Shown: in pieces, positions 7,247 to 13,674 of the stretch
Layout: each line of letters starts with the position of its first letter
How positions within the stretch are numbered: position 1 is the first letter of the stretch
NCBI GenBank assembly: GCA_030740295.1
Contig: JASLXP010000613.1
Span: 1 to 16,457, forward strand
Reading direction: 5' to 3'
Source: Planctomycetota bacterium
GTDB lineage: Bacteria > Planctomycetota > PUPC01 > JACPCR01
DNA: 16,457 nucleotides
Translations under genes and position numbers: made by a program
Notes under the pieces: generated by a model
The model's database searches: none
Told to the model about the DNA's origin: nothing
The model's input: the letters and a program-made list of their open reading frames with translations, nothing else

Positions 7247-7960
7247 GTGAAAGCCAAGCGAAAACAGGAACTTAAACACGACCAGTTCGTGGACAACGTG
7301 GTGGCGTGGTTTGTCAAATCACAGAAGCAGCTCACACCCTATAAATATCACCTCCTGGGCGGTGTGGGCGTCCTGCTTGTCATCTTTATCGGCATTGCCG
7401 GAATGCAGGCCGCGGAGCAAAGCAAGACCAGCCAGGCGTGGTCCGAGCTCGAAGCCGAAAAGAAGAAAGCTGCGGATGGTGAAGACGCTGATTTCGGGCG
7501 GCTGGCCGCGCTTTACAAAGGCAGCCAGACAGAGCCATGGATTCTCTACTACTGGTCCGAATACTCTTTCGGCAAGCTCGCCGAAGCCAAAACCGACAAA
7601 GACAAAGACACAGCACGCGCAAAGGGCATCACGGCCCTCGAAAAGCTCAAGGATGGCTTCCCTCGGCACCCGATCGCAAAACGTTCCGGCATCGTGCTCG
7701 CCCAGCAATACGCGGATCAGCAGAATTGGGATAAAGCGATCTCAGCTTACCGGGCCGTCCTCACTTCCGAATCAGAATACGTCGGCAAATACCTGAAGGA
7801 CAAAGCACAATTCGGACTGGCCTACGCGCTTGAAGGGCAGGGCAATATCAATGAAGCCATCACCAACTACGAAAAGCTCGATTCCGGTGACCAGTCTCAT
7901 TGGGGTGACATGGCCAAATTCCGCCTGGAACGACTCCGGGCCGCGGGGTATAGGGACTGA
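7247..7960 (+). CDS. Membrane-anchored TPR protein, YfgM-like
   Basis: Protein of 237 residues: a basic N-terminal cytosolic segment, one membrane helix (about 36-53, HLLGGVGVLLVIFIGIAG), then helical tetratricopeptide-type repeats (for example KDGFPRHPIAKRSGIVLAQQYADQQNWDKAISAYRAVL and AQFGLAYALEGQGNINEAITNYEKL). The architecture matches the YfgM / TPR_21 group, whose best-known member is an ancillary partner of the Sec translocon and periplasmic chaperones; that role is transferred by architecture only. The start is GTG 7247 with AGGA at 7235-7238, and upstream of it the frame gives no better start. The heptamer arrays begin about 30 bp after the stop codon. Confidence 0.85.
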   Translation: MKAKRKQELKHDQFVDNVVAWFVKSQKQLTPYKYHLLGGVGVLLVIFIGIAGMQAAEQSKTSQAWSELEAEKKKAADGEDADFGRLAALYKGSQTEPWILYYWSEYSFGKLAEAKTDKDKDTARAKGITALEKLKDGFPRHPIAKRSGIVLAQQYADQQNWDKAISAYRAVLTSESEYVGKYLKDKAQFGLAYALEGQGNINEAITNYEKLDSGDQSHWGDMAKFRLERLRAAGYRD

Positions 7961-7990
7961 GGAAGTGGGGGTGTCACTGGCTGCGGCGGA

Positions 7991-8073
7991 TTGTGGATTC
8001 AGGCAGCAGGATTCAGGGATTCAGCAGGGCTCAGGATTCAAGATCAGGATTCAAGATTCGAGATACAGGATTC
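7991..8073 (+). repeat. GATTCAG-type heptamer array (left arm)
   Basis: Degenerate repeats of GATTCAG, GATTCAA and GATTCGA with a mostly 7-bp period, interrupted by GCAG insertions. It is the reverse complement type of the array at 8193-8283. The 14-mer GGCAGCAGGATTCA at 8002-8015 has its exact reverse complement at 8275-8288. Confidence 0.85.
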
Positions 8074-8192
8074 TATCACTTGCATGAGCGAGGCGTTCTG
8101 AATAACAAGGTCAATCGATACTGCACAACAGCCGTGGAATCCGTGGTCCTAGTGCCTCGCGACACGCGCCCCCGAAATCAGCATGTGTCAAG
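8074..8192. other. Unique sequence between inverted heptamer arrays
   Basis: About 120 bp with no gene, no clear promoter and no RNA family that I recognise. It contains a short direct repeat (CCGTGG twice near 8137-8149). It would form the loop if the flanking arrays paired. Confidence 0.5.
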
Positions 8193-8283
8193 CATCTTGA
8201 AGCTTGAAGCTTGAATCCCTAGCCCTGTCGCCTGAATCCTGAATCCTGAATCCTGTCGCCTGAATCTTGAATCTTGAATCCTG
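8193..8283 (+). repeat. CTGAATC/CTTGAAG-type heptamer array (right arm)
   Basis: Thirteen or so heptamers: CTTGAAG twice, then CCTGAAT and CTTGAAT units interrupted by CCTGTCG twice. The order of variants is not random: CCTGTCG recurs before and after a run of three CCTGAAT. The array ends about 25 bp before the FGE-like gene. Confidence 0.9.
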
Positions 8284-8306
8284 CTGCCCCCATCCCGCCA
8301 CCTCAA

Positions 8307-9161
8307 ATGTGCCAACCATTCCTGCTTGCCACCTTATTCGCCATTTGTCTTCAAGCCGAAGACGCACCGAAAAAAGTTACCCAAAGGCCAGACCTCCCTC
8401 CGGCCCCCGAAGGCATGGTCATCGTCGCCGCCGGTGAATTCACCATGGGCAGCTCAGACGAACAGGTAGAAAAAGCGGGAGCTCAATACGGAGGAGCATT
8501 TGTCTACGAAGGTGAAAAGCCGCAGCGGGAAGTTCAAGTCGAGGATTTTTTTGTCGACATCCATCCCGTCACCAACAAACAGTTCAAGGCGTTCCTCGAC
8601 GCCACGGGCTACCGGCCTCAGGGCAACCGCTATCAGAAAATGTGGTTCCTTCGCCACTGGGCCGACGGCACCTATCCCCCCGGCAAAGCCGATCACCCCG
8701 TCACCTACATCACCTGGCACAACGCCCAGGCGTACGCCAAGTGGAAAGGCAAACGCCTGCCCACTGAAGCCGAATTCGAAAAGGCCGCCCGCGGCACGGA
8801 TGGGCGCCTCTGGCCGTGGGGGGATGAATTCGATTACGGCAAATCGAACGTCCGCATCTGGGGCAAAGAGAAATTTGCTGACACCACCCCTGTCAACAGC
8901 TACCCCGCAGGTAAGAGCCCCTACGGATGCCTCGATATGGCCGGCAACGTCTTCGAATGGACGAGCGACCTCGATCCGGAACAGCTCAAGAAAGGAAACA
9001 AAGTGGCGGTACTGAAAGGTGGCTCGTGGAAGAGCTTCGACAGCTACGCCCGCTGCGCCTTCCGCCAGCACGCCGAAGCTTCCGGTTTCGGCCCGCACAT
9101 CGGCTTCCGGTGCGCCATCAGTCCCGCGGACGTGGTGGCCGCTCCCAAGAGTGAAAAGTAG
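8307..9161 (+). CDS. Secreted FGE-fold (SUMF1-type) protein
   Basis: Exported protein of 284 residues. A short signal peptide (1-17, hydrophobic FLLATLFAICLQA, predicted cut before EDA) precedes an FGE-sulfatase domain (36-270): MVIVAAGEFTMGS, VEDFFVDIHPVTNKQFKAFL, HPVTYITWHNAQAYAKWKGKRLPTEAEFEKAARG, LWPWGDEF, GCLDMAGNVFEWT and the closing GFRCA. In true formylglycine-generating enzymes two cysteines five residues apart bind copper; here only the second is present (Cys250 in SYARCAFR) and the first position is Asp245, so sulfatase-activating activity is unlikely. Related non-catalytic members act as binding or scaffold proteins. ATG 8307 is chosen because it gives a signal peptide; a TTG at 8274 lies in repeat DNA. 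Fifteen bp separate it from the secreted SGNH hydrolase, so the two are probably co-transcribed. Confidence 0.92.
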   Translation: MCQPFLLATLFAICLQAEDAPKKVTQRPDLPPAPEGMVIVAAGEFTMGSSDEQVEKAGAQYGGAFVYEGEKPQREVQVEDFFVDIHPVTNKQFKAFLDATGYRPQGNRYQKMWFLRHWADGTYPPGKADHPVTYITWHNAQAYAKWKGKRLPTEAEFEKAARGTDGRLWPWGDEFDYGKSNVRIWGKEKFADTTPVNSYPAGKSPYGCLDMAGNVFEWTSDLDPEQLKKGNKVAVLKGGSWKSFDSYARCAFRQHAEASGFGPHIGFRCAISPADVVAAPKSEK

Positions 9162-9176
9162 GGCGTTCTACCGCCA

Positions 9177-9941
9177 ATGCCTGTAAGCAGCCTTTCTGCA
9201 CTCACTATTCTTACTCTCCTGCTCCCGCTGCAGGCCGAGAATAGTACGCACGTTCGAAAACGTTCGGTGCTCTTTGTTGGCAACAGTTTTACTTTCCGTC
9301 TGGATCAAGTCCTATCCAAAGTTGCCCAATCGGCGGGCCGCCAGTTAAAAGTAGAGACCGTGGCACAGGGCGGGTGGACTCTGAAGAAGCACAGCGAATC
9401 TGAGAGGACCCTTAAGGCCATTCGCAAAGGTCGCTGGGATTTTGTGGTGCTCCAGGAACAGAGCCAGATCCCGTCGTTCCCTGAAGTGCAGCGAACAAAA
9501 CTGATGGACGGCCCCGCAGTCAGATTGTGCAAAGAGGTCAGAGAGGCCGGGGCCGTGCCCTTGTTCTTCATGACCTGGGCTGCTCAGAATGGGGACAGCC
9601 GAAACCGGAAAGATGACTCTTTCGATGCTATGCAGATGCGCCTGAAGCAAGGATACGAAAAAGTGGCCGCGGTCTGCAAAGCTGAGGTGGTACCTGTCGG
9701 AATGGCATGGCTCAAAGCGGAAAAATCGGGCGTGACAAAAGGTCTCTATTCCAGGGACGGCAAACACCAGGGCTCGTCAGGCGCCTACCTGAACGCGAGC
9801 GTCTTCTTTGCATATCTGTTCCGTGCGAACCCAATCGGAATCAGATACCGGTCGGGTGTCTCCGCGCAGCAGGCGATGAGACTGCAGACCATCGCCCTCA
9901 AAGTCGTAAAAGAACAACTCGTTGACTCTCAAGACGAGTGA
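9177..9941 (+). CDS. Secreted SGNH/GDSL-type hydrolase (DUF4886-like)
   Basis: Exported hydrolase of 254 residues. A signal peptide (1-20, ALTILTLLLPLQA) is followed by the SGNH core: block I VLFVGNSFTF with catalytic Ser37, a Gly block at GGWTL (65-69), FVVLQEQS (89-96), and the C-terminal DGKH (194-197) supplying Asp and His. Members cleave ester bonds, often acetyl or other acyl groups on polysaccharides; the substrate here is unknown. The DGKHQGSSGAYLNA segment is typical of the DUF4886-like branch found in environmental PVC and Bacteroidetes genomes. ATG 9177 is 16 bp after the FGE-like stop, without a strong ribosome-binding site, which suggests translational coupling. The strong terminator at 10035-10073 closes the unit. 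Confidence 0.85.
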   Translation: MPVSSLSALTILTLLLPLQAENSTHVRKRSVLFVGNSFTFRLDQVLSKVAQSAGRQLKVETVAQGGWTLKKHSESERTLKAIRKGRWDFVVLQEQSQIPSFPEVQRTKLMDGPAVRLCKEVREAGAVPLFFMTWAAQNGDSRNRKDDSFDAMQMRLKQGYEKVAAVCKAEVVPVGMAWLKAEKSGVTKGLYSRDGKHQGSSGAYLNASVFFAYLFRANPIGIRYRSGVSAQQAMRLQTIALKVVKEQLVDSQDE

Positions 9942-9942
9942 C

Positions 9943-10101
9943 ATGGCCCCCCAAAAAGCCAACAAGAAGACTGCCCCGAAAGCTGGCTCGTTGAAATGCT
10001 CCGATGCCTGCCGCGCCCAACCATCAACCATAAAAAAGGCCCCGCAAGCTCCTTTGAGAGCTGCGGGGCCTTTCTGTTTAAGCAGACGACTACTGGCCTG
10101 A
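9943..10101 (+). CDS. Doubtful small basic ORF
   Basis: Frame of 52 residues starting two bases after the SGNH stop. The first part ([15 protein letters not shown]) is lysine/alanine-rich like histone H1-like tails, then it passes through the AACCATN heptamer remnant and the terminator hairpin, which makes a complete functional gene unlikely. It may be the remnant of a small basic protein gene invaded by the repeat, or chance. Confidence 0.15.
   Translation: MAPQKANKKTAPKAGSLKCSDACRAQPSTIKKAPQAPLRAAGPFCLSRRLLA
10018..10033 (+). repeat. AACCATN heptamer remnant
   Basis: A 16-bp copy of the apt-upstream array (AACCATCAACCATAAA), here directly upstream of a terminator. Confidence 0.7.
10035..10073. 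terminator. Strong bidirectional intrinsic terminator
   Basis: A GC-rich stem (GGCCCCGCAAGCTC, 10038-10051, against GAGCTGCGGGGCC, 10058-10070, with one bulged A) carries a 6-nt loop. A-run 10032-10037 and T-rich 10071-10079 give U-tracts on both strands. It sits between the converging SGNH hydrolase (+) and fae (-) genes. Confidence 0.92.
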
Positions 10102-10590
10102 GAAGGGATGCTTGGCATCGTCTTTCTTGGCGGTGATATCACCGATGGCCGGCGCTGAATTCACAGCGTTCGCGATGGCCAGCTTGGTGGCTTCGTAATT
10201 GTACTCGATGATCTTTGCATCATCCTCGGCTTCCCAATGAATGAAGACGCCACAGACAATGACCCACTCTTCGGCCTTGTCTTCTGGAATCACACCTTCG
10301 GCCACACTGTCAGCAACAGCCTTGGCGACCGCATACTGGGCCGGACCGAACATCTGGACAGCTTGCTTGGCGCCCTTAATGGTGACCTTGGTGATCATAA
10401 CCGTGGCCGGTTTGCACAGGAGATTAGGCTCGAGCACAGCGAGCAGATTTGAGTGCCCGGCATTCTGGTTGGCGAGCGCGTTTGCGAACGCGACGCCGAC
10501 AGGGCCGTCTTTAGGTCCGATAAGCAGATCTATGTGAGAAATCTCATTTCCGTCGCCGACAAGGGCTTCACCAACTAACATGACGGGCAT
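10090..10590 (-). CDS. fae: Formaldehyde-activating enzyme
   Basis: Catalyses condensation of formaldehyde with tetrahydromethanopterin to methylene-H4MPT, the entry step of the H4MPT-linked C1 oxidation/detoxification pathway in the cytoplasm. The 166-residue protein matches the family along its whole length: [20 protein letters not shown] (6-25, containing the conserved catalytic His19), [22 protein letters not shown] (49-70), [18 protein letters not shown] (75-92), [14 protein letters not shown] (114-127), [10 protein letters not shown] (130-139) and the closing HPFSGQ. The ATG at 10590 is chosen because GGAGGG (10602-10597) precedes it by 6 nt and the family begins there; the frame extends to 10665 but that stretch is leader. 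It is divergent from the ATP-grasp gene and ends at the bidirectional terminator. Other H4MPT genes (mtd, mch, fhc) are not in the window. Confidence 0.97.
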   Translation of the reverse strand: MPVMLVGEALVGDGNEISHIDLLIGPKDGPVGVAFANALANQNAGHSNLLAVLEPNLLCKPATVMITKVTIKGAKQAVQMFGPAQYAVAKAVADSVAEGVIPEDKAEEWVIVCGVFIHWEAEDDAKIIEYNYEATKLAIANAVNSAPAIGDITAKKDDAKHPFSGQ

Positions 10591-10721
10591 AGCATTCCCT
10601 CCGAATAAATAATTTATGAAAATGGTAGAACTTGGCTGTCGAGCCAGTTCCCGACTAAGAGCCATCGGGGCGCGGCAATGTAAACAACGCCATTTCAGAA
10701 ATCAATGAGTTTGGCAGGTCA
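10591..10721. promoter_or_regulatory. Divergent control region between fae and the ATP-grasp gene
   Basis: 131 bp that must hold the promoters of both genes. The side next to fae is AT-rich (10603-10620) and precedes its strong ribosome-binding site. TGGCT-GTCG-AGCCA around 10634-10648 is a small hairpin or operator-like palindrome. I could not pick convincing -35/-10 pairs. Confidence 0.45.
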
Positions 10722-11900
10722 ATGCCCGAAACACAGTCTCCATTGTTAATCGTCGGCGCCAGCGCCAGGGCCGCGGCATTTTCAGCACAACGGGCAGGAC
10801 TGGACATCTCTTGCGCCGATCTATTTGCTGATGCAGATCTGGATGAAACCGGCGCAGTACGGCTGCCCGACGAGGAGTATCCTTATGGATTGCTGACGAT
10901 CATCAAGGAGCACGATGGACCCTGGCTTTACACCGGCGCGTTGGAGAACTATCCCGACCTGATTGCAGAGGCGGAGCGTGCCGGCGACCTGTGGGGGAAT
11001 CCTGCCCCGGTCCTGGGCTGCGTTCGTGATCCCTTTTTATTGATGGAATTCGCCGATGAAGCGGGACTGCACGCGCCGAGGTGCCGGCATGAATTGCCGG
11101 AGGATGGCGACTGGCTTCGAAAGCCCTTTCGCAGCGGTTGCGGAACTGGAATCTCTTTCACAGCTCAGGGATACGAAAGCTGTATTGGCTGTTATTTTCA
11201 GGAATATCTTCAAGGCATCCCCTGCAGCTCAATTTATGTTGGCTTTGAAGATGGCTGCCTGCTGCTTGGCGCCACGCGCCAATTCATCGGTGAAGGAGCA
11301 CTCAATGTCGATGGTTTCAGATACTGCGGAAGTATCGGGCCTCTTCCTGTGACCCCAGACCAGTTCGCTGACCTCGAACGAATGGGGAACCTGCTGGCAT
11401 CGGAATTCAAGCTCCGTGGATTGTTCGGTGTTGATTGCATTCACTGTCCTGAAACCGGCCGCTTCTGGATGCTGGAAATCAACCCTCGATACACGGCTTC
11501 CGTTGAAGTGCTCGAACGGGCCTCTGGACTGAGAGCGATGAGGTATCACGGCGCAGCATTCCGATGTGACGAGTTCGGCTCGGAGGAATTCCATGGGGGC
11601 GGCATCGAGACGTCTCCCAATCCCGGAAAAACAGTCGCCAAAGCAATTCTGTTTTCGGATCGTGATTTTAAGTTTCCTGACGTCCTTCGGCCGCAGAGCC
11701 GGCAGGACGCCGACGCCCCCCGGGACCTGTCTCAGTGGCCGCACGTCGCTGACATCCCTCATGCGGGTACGTTCATCAGGAGCGGACATCCGGTGATGAC
11801 GATTTTCGCGGAAGACGAATCGGCCGATGAATGCGAACGAAAGTTGTGGCGCAGCGTCGAGGAATGGAAACGTAAGCTGTGGGCAGCAGACGGGCCCTGA
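10722..11900 (+). CDS. ATP-grasp enzyme linked to C1/H4MPT metabolism (COG2232-like)
   Basis: Cytoplasmic ATP-dependent carboxylate-amine ligase of 392 residues. An N-terminal Rossmann-like pre-ATP-grasp part opens with LLIVGASARAAAFSAQRAG (8-26) and DLFADADL (33-40). The ATP-grasp core follows: LRKPFRSGCGTGI (132-144, lysine and glycine-rich nucleotide loop), FQEYLQGIPCS (159-169, adenine/hinge), LRGLFGVDCI (231-240) and LEINPRYTAS (251-260, with the Mg-binding Glu and Asn). This pattern resembles COG2232 predicted carboligases. ATP-grasp genes of this sort accompany fae and cofactor genes in H4MPT-using bacteria and archaea, so a role in making or glutamylating methanopterin or a methanofuran-type cofactor is plausible but unproven. 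ATG 10722 has a GGCAGGT close upstream. It is divergent from fae with 131 bp between, which points to a shared control region. Confidence 0.85.
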   Translation: MPETQSPLLIVGASARAAAFSAQRAGLDISCADLFADADLDETGAVRLPDEEYPYGLLTIIKEHDGPWLYTGALENYPDLIAEAERAGDLWGNPAPVLGCVRDPFLLMEFADEAGLHAPRCRHELPEDGDWLRKPFRSGCGTGISFTAQGYESCIGCYFQEYLQGIPCSSIYVGFEDGCLLLGATRQFIGEGALNVDGFRYCGSIGPLPVTPDQFADLERMGNLLASEFKLRGLFGVDCIHCPETGRFWMLEINPRYTASVEVLERASGLRAMRYHGAAFRCDEFGSEEFHGGGIETSPNPGKTVAKAILFSDRDFKFPDVLRPQSRQDADAPRDLSQWPHVADIPHAGTFIRSGHPVMTIFAEDESADECERKLWRSVEEWKRKLWAADGP

Positions 11901-11915
11901 CGTAAGCTTTTCCAA

Positions 11916-11950
11916 GTGGGTGAAGTGTCCGCAAGACCGAGTTCACCCAC
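11916..11950 (+). terminator. Terminator-like hairpin after the ATP-grasp gene
   Basis: Perfect 9-bp inverted repeat GTGGGTGAA (11916-11924) / TTCACCCAC (11942-11950) with a 17-nt loop, 16 bp after the stop codon and followed by ATCTTTGTCC. The long loop and poor T-run make intrinsic termination uncertain. The rest of the gap to 12093 shows nothing else. Confidence 0.45.
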
Positions 11951-12093
11951 ATCTTTGTCCTAATCTCTTTCGTTTCCAAGGGGAAGACTTTGTCTAGGGA
12001 CGGAAGGACGAAGACTGCGACGAAAATGAGATTGAAACCACAGACAGTTCGCAGACCTTCTGTTTCGTATTAGACCACTTCCAGAGTTCTTAG

Positions 12094-13626
12094 ATGCCGG
12101 GCAAGCTCAGGATCATATTACCAGTAGCGGTCTATGCGGCCGGCGTTGTTCTGATTCTGTTTCGGCTGATCCCGCTCGGTGTTCCGGACGAATTTGTCTA
12201 TCCGTATGTAAGAGATCCCTCATTCGACTTGTTCGGGCTGGCCGCGTGTGCACTGCCGGGCGCCGGGATTCTGGTGACACTGATCGCTGTCTTGAAAAGG
12301 CGGAAGCCCTTCGAGCCTTCGGAAATCATGGCGACGCTTGCCGTGTTGGTTGCCTGCTCATTTCTGCTGCATGTCACCTGCTCGGTTTTCCTTTCCCCCG
12401 GTGGTGTCGAAGGCGCTATGGCGCATGTGATGGATCAGAACGGCGACGGAGCGTACATGCTTCGTGCGTTCTCAATGGAAGACACCTCTGCATACCTGAA
12501 GAATCTACACGAGGAACTCGATATTGAGCACCAGGAAAGCCCCTTCCCGCATCTGCCGACACACCCTCCCGGTTTCGTCCTGCTTTTCTATGCAGCAAAA
12601 AAGATGGTGCTTGGTGGCTTTCCCGGAACAGAGCTGCTCCGCTCCGTCATCCTGGGCGATTCCATGTCCGATGACCGGCTTCGCCCCCTGGCCTCTGCCG
12701 CATGTTTGGCAGCAGTCGTTTTCTGGGTCTGCGCCGCGCTGATCCCGTTGCCAGCCTACCTTCTCGCCCGCACGTTTCTCAAGACGCGGCCATCACTGAT
12801 CGCGGCTGGCATGTCGACTCTTTTTCCCGGCACGTACCTGTTCAATCCGATCACCGATCAGATGCTGCCGGTTGTTGCGACCGTCGTGATATTCCTCGGC
12901 GTCAAAGCCATAATCGAAAGGAAGCGAGGCATCGCACTGGCTTTCGGGATCACTCTTGCACTCTCGATCAATCTGACGCTGGCGATGATCGTGCCTGCCG
13001 GGGTGGTCTTCTTTTTTGGCGTGCTCCATGCGCACACTGAATACCAGTCGAAGGGCAGAGAGGGTTTGACTCCGCTTGTGAGAATCGGATTGCGTGCAGG
13101 TACGGGACTGGCCATCGTCGTTGCGCTGCTTTATGCAGTCTTCGGGTTGAACATGATCCAGATTGGCCGCCTCTGCTTTGAAAACAATAGAGAATTCAAT
13201 CTCGAAAAGGCCCGCAGCTACCTGCCCTTTCTGCTGACATCGCCCATCGAGACTGCTTACTCATTCGGTCTGCCCCTGTTCACATTACTGGTCTGGGGTA
13301 CTGCCCAGAAGCTCAAGAGTACGAAGCAGAAAGTGAAGGGGAGTGAATTCCTGTGGGCTGCGCTCTTCACTATTTTTCTGCTCGCGGTACTGGGTATCAA
13401 TCGTGGTGAAGTTTGCCGGCTATGGATGTTCCTTTTCCCCAGTCTTGCCATTGCTGCCGTGTTGTCGCTGCGACCTGAAATGGAGCAACCGAATTGGGAA
13501 GATTTCAAAACGCCGTTTGGAGCAACGAACGCCCCACGCACGGTCTGGACAGTGGTTCTAATCGGACAGGTTCTGACGATTCTGTTCCTGTGTACGTGGC
13601 TCGATCCCATGTGGCGGGGTCAATGA
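12094..13626 (+). CDS. Polytopic membrane protein, GT-C glycosyltransferase-like
   Basis: Integral membrane protein of 510 residues with about 10-12 hydrophobic helices. Features shared with GT-C (ArnT/PMT-type) glycosyltransferases: the first helix is followed by an external loop with acidic residues (GVPDEFVYPY, Asp32-Glu33), a second loop with QNGDGAYM, and the motif PTHPPGF (155-161) seen in bacterial GT39-like proteins. These use polyprenyl-phosphate sugars to modify lipids, glycans or proteins outside the membrane. The family assignment is moderate; substrate and acceptor are unknown. ATG 12094 has no clear Shine-Dalgarno. It is an orphan, converging 48 bp away on the lyase-like gene. 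Confidence 0.65.
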   Translation: MPGKLRIILPVAVYAAGVVLILFRLIPLGVPDEFVYPYVRDPSFDLFGLAACALPGAGILVTLIAVLKRRKPFEPSEIMATLAVLVACSFLLHVTCSVFLSPGGVEGAMAHVMDQNGDGAYMLRAFSMEDTSAYLKNLHEELDIEHQESPFPHLPTHPPGFVLLFYAAKKMVLGGFPGTELLRSVILGDSMSDDRLRPLASAACLAAVVFWVCAALIPLPAYLLARTFLKTRPSLIAAGMSTLFPGTYLFNPITDQMLPVVATVVIFLGVKAIIERKRGIALAFGITLALSINLTLAMIVPAGVVFFFGVLHAHTEYQSKGREGLTPLVRIGLRAGTGLAIVVALLYAVFGLNMIQIGRLCFENNREFNLEKARSYLPFLLTSPIETAYSFGLPLFTLLVWGTAQKLKSTKQKVKGSEFLWAALFTIFLLAVLGINRGEVCRLWMFLFPSLAIAAVLSLRPEMEQPNWEDFKTPFGATNAPRTVWTVVLIGQVLTILFLCTWLDPMWRGQ

Positions 13627-13674
13627 ATCGTCCTTGGCCCAAAGGCCGTTGCATATTGTCACGTCCTTCGTTGC

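Noticed and set aside
8274..8306. TTG start for the FGE-like protein
   Set aside because: Lies in the heptamer array and would put a proline-rich stretch before a good signal peptide.
8307..9161. Active sulfatase-maturing formylglycine-generating enzyme
   Set aside because: One of the two catalytic cysteines is replaced and no sulfatase gene is nearby.
10591..10665. N-terminal extension of Fae to an upstream start
   Set aside because: Extension contains the Shine-Dalgarno site itself and has no counterpart in the family.
11229..11915. Minus-strand frame of 228 codons opposite the ATP-grasp gene
   Set aside because: Shadow; the plus strand carries complete ATP-grasp motifs.
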